Below, in pieces: positions 43,917 to 47,628 of a stretch of 47,628 nucleotides of DNA (position 1 is the first letter of the stretch; the number at the start of each line of letters is the position of its first letter). Both the position numbers and the translations under genes were made by a program. The DNA comes from DASZZY01 sp036260395 (lineage in GTDB: Bacteria; Actinomycetota; UBA4738; CALAEC01). The notes beneath the pieces are model-generated. The model saw only the letters and a list, made by a program, of their open reading frames with translations, was not told where the DNA came from and did not search any database. The stretch covers positions 1-47,628 of the forward strand of contig DASZZY010000119.1 in the NCBI GenBank assembly GCA_036260395.1, given 5' to 3'.

Positions 43917-43946
43917 GGGACAGCCGCCCCGCGGGGCGGCTGTCCC
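43917..43946 (-). terminator. terminator of glnA
   Basis: A 30-base perfect palindrome (GGGACAGCCGCCCC with GGGGCGGCTGTCCC) gives a stem of 13-14 bp. On the minus strand it follows the glnA stop by 14 bases and is itself followed by TTCTTT. It is the most convincing intrinsic terminator in the window. Confidence 0.85.
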
Positions 43947-43960
43947 GGCGGATCGCCCTC

Positions 43961-45382
43961 TCAGATGTCGAACGTGAGGTGGAACTCGTACGGGTGCGGG
44001 CGGAGCCGGAGCTCGTCGACCTCACGCGTCCGCTTGTACTCGATCCAGGTGTCGATGACGTCCTGGGTGAACACCCCGCCCTCGAGCAGGAAGCCCTGGT
44101 CCGCCTCGAGGGCATCCAGGACCTCCTCCAGCGACCCGGGCACCTGCTTCACGGAGGCGGCCTCCTCGGGCGGCAGGTCGTACAGGTCCTTGTCGATGGG
44201 GTCCGGCGGCTCGATCTTGTTCTTGATCCCGTCGAGCCCCGCCAGGAGCATGGCGCTGAACGCCAGGTACGGGTTGCACGAGGGGTCCGGCGACCGGAAC
44301 TCCACGCGCTTGGCGGCCGGAGTCTTGTAGTAGACCGGGATCCGCGCGCAGGCCGAGCGGTTCCGCTGGGAGTACACGAGGTTGATGGGCGCCTCGTATC
44401 CGGGCACCAGCCGCCGGTACGAGTTCGTCGTGGGCGCCGCGAACGCGAGCAGCGCCGGGGCGTGCGCCAGCAGCCCGCCGATGTACCACCGGCACAGGTC
44501 CGAGATCTGCGCGTAGCCGAGCTCGTCCCAGAACAGCGGCTCGCCGTTCTTCCACAGGCTCTGGTGCGTGTGCATCCCGGAGCCGTTGTCCTGGAAGATC
44601 GGCTTGGGCATGAACGTCACGGTCTTGCCCCGGACCCGGGCGGTGTTCTTGACCACGTACTTGTACTTCATGACGTTGTCCGCGGTCTTCACCAGCGTGT
44701 CGTAGCGCATGTCGATCTCGGCCTGGCCCGCCGTCCCGACCTCGTGGTGGTGGACCTCCACCTGGACGCCGACCTTCTCGAGGTTGAGGACCATCTCCGA
44801 GCGCAGGTCCTGGTAGTGGTCCATGGGGGGCAGCGGGAAGTACCCCTCCTTGTACCGGGGCTTGTAGCCGAGGTTGTGGCCGCCCTCATCGGCCCCCGAG
44901 TTCCACACGCCCTCCACGGCGTCGATGTGGTAGTAGCCCTCGTGCTGGTTCTGGTCGAAGCGGATCGAGTCGAAGATGTAGAACTCGCACTCCGGGCCCC
45001 AGTACGAGGTGTCGGCGATGGCCGTCTGCGACAGGTAGAGCTCGGCCTTCCGGGCGATGTATCGGGGGTCCCGGGTGTACATCTCGCCGGTGATCGGGTC
45101 CTTGACGAAGCAGTGGACGACGAGCGTCGGGTGGGCCAGGAACGGGTCGATGTACGCGCCCTCGGGATCGGGGACCAGGAGCATGTCCGACTCCTGGATC
45201 TCCTGGAAGCCGCGGATCGAGGAGCCGTCGAAGCCGTATCCGGCCTCGAAGCCCTCCTCGGTGAACTCCCTGGCGGGGATCGAGAAGTGCTGCATGAGGC
45301 CCGGCAGGTCGCAGAACCGCAGGTCCACGATCTGCGCGTCGGCCTTCCGGGCCAGGTCGAGCACGTCCTTGGGCGTCGCCAT
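43961..45382 (-). CDS. glnA: glutamine synthetase, type I (main enzyme)
   Basis: 473 residues, the size of the adenylylatable GSI-beta enzyme. It makes glutamine from glutamate and ammonia with ATP as a dodecamer. Motifs are GFDGSSIRGFQEIQESDM, GPECEFYIFD, HHHEVGTAGQAEID, FQDNGSGMHTHQSL, RNRSACARIP, and the adenylylation site KDLYDLPPEE with Tyr401. ATG 45382 is preceded by GGAAGGAGG. Upstream lie a TAGCCT hexamer and a four-part GlnR box, so transcription is probably activated by GlnR and activity set by GlnE. Confidence 0.97.
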   Translation of the reverse strand: MATPKDVLDLARKADAQIVDLRFCDLPGLMQHFSIPAREFTEEGFEAGYGFDGSSIRGFQEIQESDMLLVPDPEGAYIDPFLAHPTLVVHCFVKDPITGEMYTRDPRYIARKAELYLSQTAIADTSYWGPECEFYIFDSIRFDQNQHEGYYHIDAVEGVWNSGADEGGHNLGYKPRYKEGYFPLPPMDHYQDLRSEMVLNLEKVGVQVEVHHHEVGTAGQAEIDMRYDTLVKTADNVMKYKYVVKNTARVRGKTVTFMPKPIFQDNGSGMHTHQSLWKNGEPLFWDELGYAQISDLCRWYIGGLLAHAPALLAFAAPTTNSYRRLVPGYEAPINLVYSQRNRSACARIPVYYKTPAAKRVEFRSPDPSCNPYLAFSAMLLAGLDGIKNKIEPPDPIDKDLYDLPPEEAASVKQVPGSLEEVLDALEADQGFLLEGGVFTQDVIDTWIEYKRTREVDELRLRPHPYEFHLTFDI

Positions 45383-45411
45383 GCGTCCTCCTTCCCCGAA
45401 CGGTCCGGGCG

Positions 45412-45417
45412 AGGCTA
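45412..45417 (-). promoter_or_regulatory. -10 of glnA
   Basis: Minus-strand TAGCCT lies 29 bases before the start codon. The near edge of the GlnR box is 21 bases upstream, over the -35 position, as expected for direct activation. A leader of about 23 bases carries the ribosome site. Confidence 0.5.
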
Positions 45418-45438
45418 CCGAGGCGCGGTTGCCTGATG

Positions 45439-45476
45439 GTTTCGGGCACGTAAATTCCGTGTTTCGCGCCGCTCAG
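45439..45476 (-). promoter_or_regulatory. GlnR operator upstream of glnA
   Basis: On the minus strand the order is CTGAG-n6-GAAAC-n6-TTTAC-n6-GAAAC. Both b-sites match GaAAc fully, and the a-sites match gTnAc in part, with all three spacers exactly 6 bases. This is the full two-box GlnR site known from Streptomyces nitrogen genes. GlnR itself is encoded 1.6 kb away. Confidence 0.8.
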
Positions 45477-45676
45477 GCGCGAGGGTGGGCGGTGAGCGGG
45501 GGATCTCCTGGAGAAGGTTCCGGAGACATGGCTCGGAACAGCGGAGCCAGCGAAGATGTCGCTGTCCGACACGCTCATCGAGCCGCCCGATTCCTCGTGG
45601 CCCGCCCAACTTCTTCTAGCGGGCGTCGCCGCGAGCGAGCTGCCCCGCCCGATGTGACCGCTAGGGACCCGGCGCA
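45477..45676. other. intergenic stretch with no recognised element
   Basis: About 200 bases between the GlnR box and the protease promoter. I see a few short hairpins, for example GGCTC/GAGCC near 45530-45550, but no gene, RNA family or operator that I recognise. It is long for this compact genome. Confidence 0.3.
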
Positions 45677-45682
45677 TAGAAT
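45677..45682 (+). promoter_or_regulatory. -10 of secreted protease gene
   Basis: TAGAAT, with a weak GTGACC 17 bases upstream (45654-45659). The start codon is 86 bases downstream, so this mRNA has a leader, unlike many neighbours; GAGGAGGGAG is the ribosome site. Confidence 0.5.
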
Positions 45683-45768
45683 GTGCGCGTTTCGGACGCC
45701 CTCGTCGACGCGGGCCCATCCGGTCCGTCTCCGGAGCCCGGGTCGGCGACCGGAGAGGAGGGAGCCAC

Positions 45769-47067
45769 ATGCGCCCGCATGATGCCCGCAACGGACGATC
45801 CTCGCGACGCCTGCTCGTGGCCCTGCTGGCCCTGGGGCTGGCGGTCTGGGGCCAAGCCGTCCCTGCCCGAGCGGGTTCCGCGGACGATTCGGCCAGGTAC
45901 GAACGACTTCGCTACGTCGCCGACACGCTGGTTCAGCTCGAGGGGGCGTCCGAGCATGGGGCCCCGGCGCCCGAGGACTCGGTCGGGATCGGCCCGGGCT
46001 CCACGCTGCTCGTGAATTTCTTCGACCCCAGGGAGAATGCCAACTTCATCGGCATCTGCACCGCCGCGTTCATCTTCCGGGATGTGAACACGGGGAAGGT
46101 GTACCTGGGTGCCGCGGGGCACTGCTTCATGGGCGAGACGTTCGCCTCGACTCACGGTCCCGACGCGGACTGGGACCCCGCGAACACGAGGCGGGTGCGG
46201 GTCTGCGTCCAGACGTGCATAGGGGGAGGCACGGGCCTGCTCTCGGCGGCCCGCGGAGTCTACCCGGGGACCACGCGCGACCTCGGCGCTCTGAGCTACG
46301 CCCGGCAGCGCACGGGGAGCGCCCAGGTCGGTCACGACTTCGGGATCGTGGAGGTGCCGTCGGGGCTGCACGGCGAGATCCGGACGGACATGCCGATGTG
46401 GCACGGCCCGGCGACCTCGGACACCTCGCGGCAGGTCCAGGCCGGTGACGTGATGGTGCACTACGGCAACGGCGTCGGCGTCGGCGAGGTGCCTCCCCAG
46501 AAGGGGCGCGCCGGGGTCGGCGTGACCTCGAACGCCCAGTCGTGGCGGGCCAACGCCGCCGCGGCTCCTGGCGACTCGGGCTCCGCCGTGAACATCGCCG
46601 CGGTCGGGTCGGACGGCGTCGTCGAGGGCCATTGGGCCGCCGGCATCCTCACGCATCTCTCCATCGGCACGTCCGGCGGCGTGGTCGCCGGCACGAACAC
46701 GTCGCGGGCCGTCCAGATGGCCCAGGAGGCCGGATTCCAGCTGGAGGTTGTCCACGACCCGTCGCAGCTCGACCCCGGCGAACCGGACCCGAGCGAGCCG
46801 CTGGCTGCGGTCATCGGCGGGCCGTCCAGGGCCCGGGCCGGTGAGGCCGTCACCTTCGATGGCTCCGCGAGCGGGGGGGACATCGCGTTCTGGCACTGGG
46901 ACCTCGGGGACGGCACGGTCATCGAGGGCTCTGACGCCAGCGTGATCGAGCACACGTACACGAGCCCGGGACGCCGCACCGTCACGCTGACCATCAGCGA
47001 CGCGGACGGCGGGACCGACACCGCCACGCATCGGATCCAGATCAAGGGGCCGCCGGCGAAGGGCTGA
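45769..47067 (+). CDS. secreted trypsin-like serine protease with PKD domain
   Basis: 432 residues. A signal peptide (Arg-rich start, hydrophobic LLVALLALGLAVW, cleavage near VPARAG at about 35) is followed by a chymotrypsin-fold domain with His118 (GAAGHC), Asp190 (VGHDFGIV) and Ser270 (APGDSGSAV). Cys97 and Cys119 suit the conserved disulfide by the His. From about 345 a PKD beta-sandwich domain follows (VTFDGSASGGDIAFWHWDLGDGTVIEG, then HTYTSPGRRTVTLTISD). It should digest or bind extracellular protein. ATG 45769 is set by GAGGAGGGAG. It ends convergent with glnR over a hairpin. Confidence 0.88.
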   Translation: MRPHDARNGRSSRRLLVALLALGLAVWGQAVPARAGSADDSARYERLRYVADTLVQLEGASEHGAPAPEDSVGIGPGSTLLVNFFDPRENANFIGICTAAFIFRDVNTGKVYLGAAGHCFMGETFASTHGPDADWDPANTRRVRVCVQTCIGGGTGLLSAARGVYPGTTRDLGALSYARQRTGSAQVGHDFGIVEVPSGLHGEIRTDMPMWHGPATSDTSRQVQAGDVMVHYGNGVGVGEVPPQKGRAGVGVTSNAQSWRANAAAAPGDSGSAVNIAAVGSDGVVEGHWAAGILTHLSIGTSGGVVAGTNTSRAVQMAQEAGFQLEVVHDPSQLDPGEPDPSEPLAAVIGGPSRARAGEAVTFDGSASGGDIAFWHWDLGDGTVIEGSDASVIEHTYTSPGRRTVTLTISDADGGTDTATHRIQIKGPPAKG

Positions 47068-47113
47068 GGCCTCCCCTCGACGAGGGCAGGACAGCGCCGC
47101 CCTGTCCTCAGCC
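47062..47113. terminator. convergent terminator between protease and glnR
   Basis: An inner stem AGGACAG/CTGTCCT (47088-47094 with 47102-47108) nests inside a wider inverted repeat GGCTGAGG (47062-47069) with CCTCAGCC (47106-47113). The repeats cover the stop codons of both convergent genes. Confidence 0.5.
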
Positions 47114-47628
47114 GTTCGCGGTGCGGTAGCCGACGCCGCGGACGGTCTCGATGAGGTGCTCGTGTCCCGGTCCCAGCTTCGCCCGCAGCCTCCGCACGTG
47201 GACGTCGACGGTCCGGGTGCCGCCGTAGAAGTCGTAGCCCCACACCTCCTGGAGGAGCTTCCCTCGGGTGAACACCCGGCCCGGGTGCTCGGCCAGGAAC
47301 CGCAGCAGCTCGAACTCCTTGTAGGTGAGGTCGAGCGGCGTCCCGCCCACCGTGACCTGGTAGCTCTCGGTGTTGATCGCCAGCGGGCCGAGGCGGACTA
47401 CGGCCTCCCCGACCTCGCCGCGGCGGGCGCGGAGCATCGCGAGCCGCAGGCCGAGCTCGTCCTCCGAGGCGTCCGGGAGCACGACGTCGTCGGCGACCTC
47501 GTGCCACGGCCGGCGGCCGAGCTCGCCGCGGGGGAGGACCAGCACGCAGCCCAGCGCCGAACCGGCCGCGCGGAGCACCGCCGCCAGCTCGAAGGCCCGG
47601 TCGGGGTCGGGGCCGGCATCGATCATCA
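47108..47628 (-). CDS. glnR: OmpR-family nitrogen regulator GlnR (5' end outside window)
   Basis: The last ~173 residues. The C-terminal winged helix (DLTYKEFELLRFLAEHPGR, VFTRGKLLQEVWGYDFYGGT, RTVDVHVRRLRAKLGP, LIETVRGVGYR) is almost word for word that of Streptomyces GlnR. The visible receiver part is divergent and lacks normal phosphorylation-pocket spacing, as in GlnR, which acts without a dedicated kinase; an Asp near the left edge (IDAG) matches the conserved GlnR Asp. GlnR switches glnA, ammonium transport and nitrite genes. The reading frame is open to the window edge, so the start is not seen. Confidence 0.9.
   Translation of the reverse strand, partial: MIDAGPDPDRAFELAAVLRAAGSALGCVLVLPRGELGRRPWHEVADDVVLPDASEDELGLRLAMLRARRGEVGEAVVRLGPLAINTESYQVTVGGTPLDLTYKEFELLRFLAEHPGRVFTRGKLLQEVWGYDFYGGTRTVDVHVRRLRAKLGPGHEHLIETVRGVGYRTANG

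Noticed and set aside
45477..45676. Riboswitch or known structured RNA upstream of the secreted protease
   Set aside because: No conserved core of a family I know could be matched; only short unrelated hairpins.

Overview
The window is very GC-rich bacterial chromosome with tightly packed genes and many GTG starts. Gene content and order point to the Actinomycetota (actinobacteria), probably a lineage without a close model organism. The evidence is a BldC regulator next to a Val/Leu dehydrogenase and downstream of purF-purM (the order known around Streptomyces bldC), a GlnR-type nitrogen regulator with a matching operator before glnA, glnE flanked by glutamine synthetase genes, and an alkyltransferase-like protein with a PWW active-site motif. 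No phage, insertion sequence, plasmid function or CRISPR array is visible, so this reads as core chromosome.

Layout. 1-5.3 kb: the end of clpB, lemA, an MFS exporter, a metallo-beta-lactamase-fold hydrolase with a small membrane protein, a TIM-barrel aldolase and dodecin. 5.4-16.5 kb: a purine run purA-purD-purE-purB-purC-purS-purQ-purL-(ATL)-purF-purM, mostly with 4-base GTGA overlaps, covering most of IMP synthesis plus the AMP branch; purH, purN, purK and guaB are absent from it. 16.5-22.4 kb, minus strand: a small SH3-like protein, a cobalamin-binding protein without signal peptide, branched-chain 2-oxoacid dehydrogenase E1alpha/E1beta/E2, and an amino-acid dehydrogenase. 22.4-24.6 kb: a conserved-looking unknown protein, bldC, and a tRNA cluster Glu-Asp-Phe interrupted by a frameshifted HNH endonuclease gene. 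24.7-29.8 kb: an RTX-repeat secreted protein, a membrane protein, nucleoside hydrolase plus ribokinase, tRNA-Lys and NAD synthetase. 29.8-35.3 kb: a cyclase/ATPase/TPR signalling protein next to a Crp-family regulator, then a signal-less HtrA-like protease divergent from an HxlR regulator. 35.3-47.6 kb: nitrogen assimilation, with two divergent glutamine synthetase paralogues, glnE, a large secreted Asp-box/RTX protein, the main glnA, a secreted trypsin-like protease with a PKD domain, and the 3' part of glnR.

The most interesting signal is regulatory. A four-part GlnR box lies upstream of glnA, and a shorter, similar box lies upstream of the first GS paralogue; each sits exactly 21 bases from its -10 hexamer, and glnR itself is at the window edge. 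Around ten genes have a TANNNT -10 hexamer ending only 6-8 bases before the start codon, which predicts leaderless mRNAs. Other points: one GS paralogue has Gln where the adenylylatable Tyr should be, the ATL frame stays open into purF, a strong hairpin abuts purA, and the HNH stop codon lies inside tRNA-Phe.
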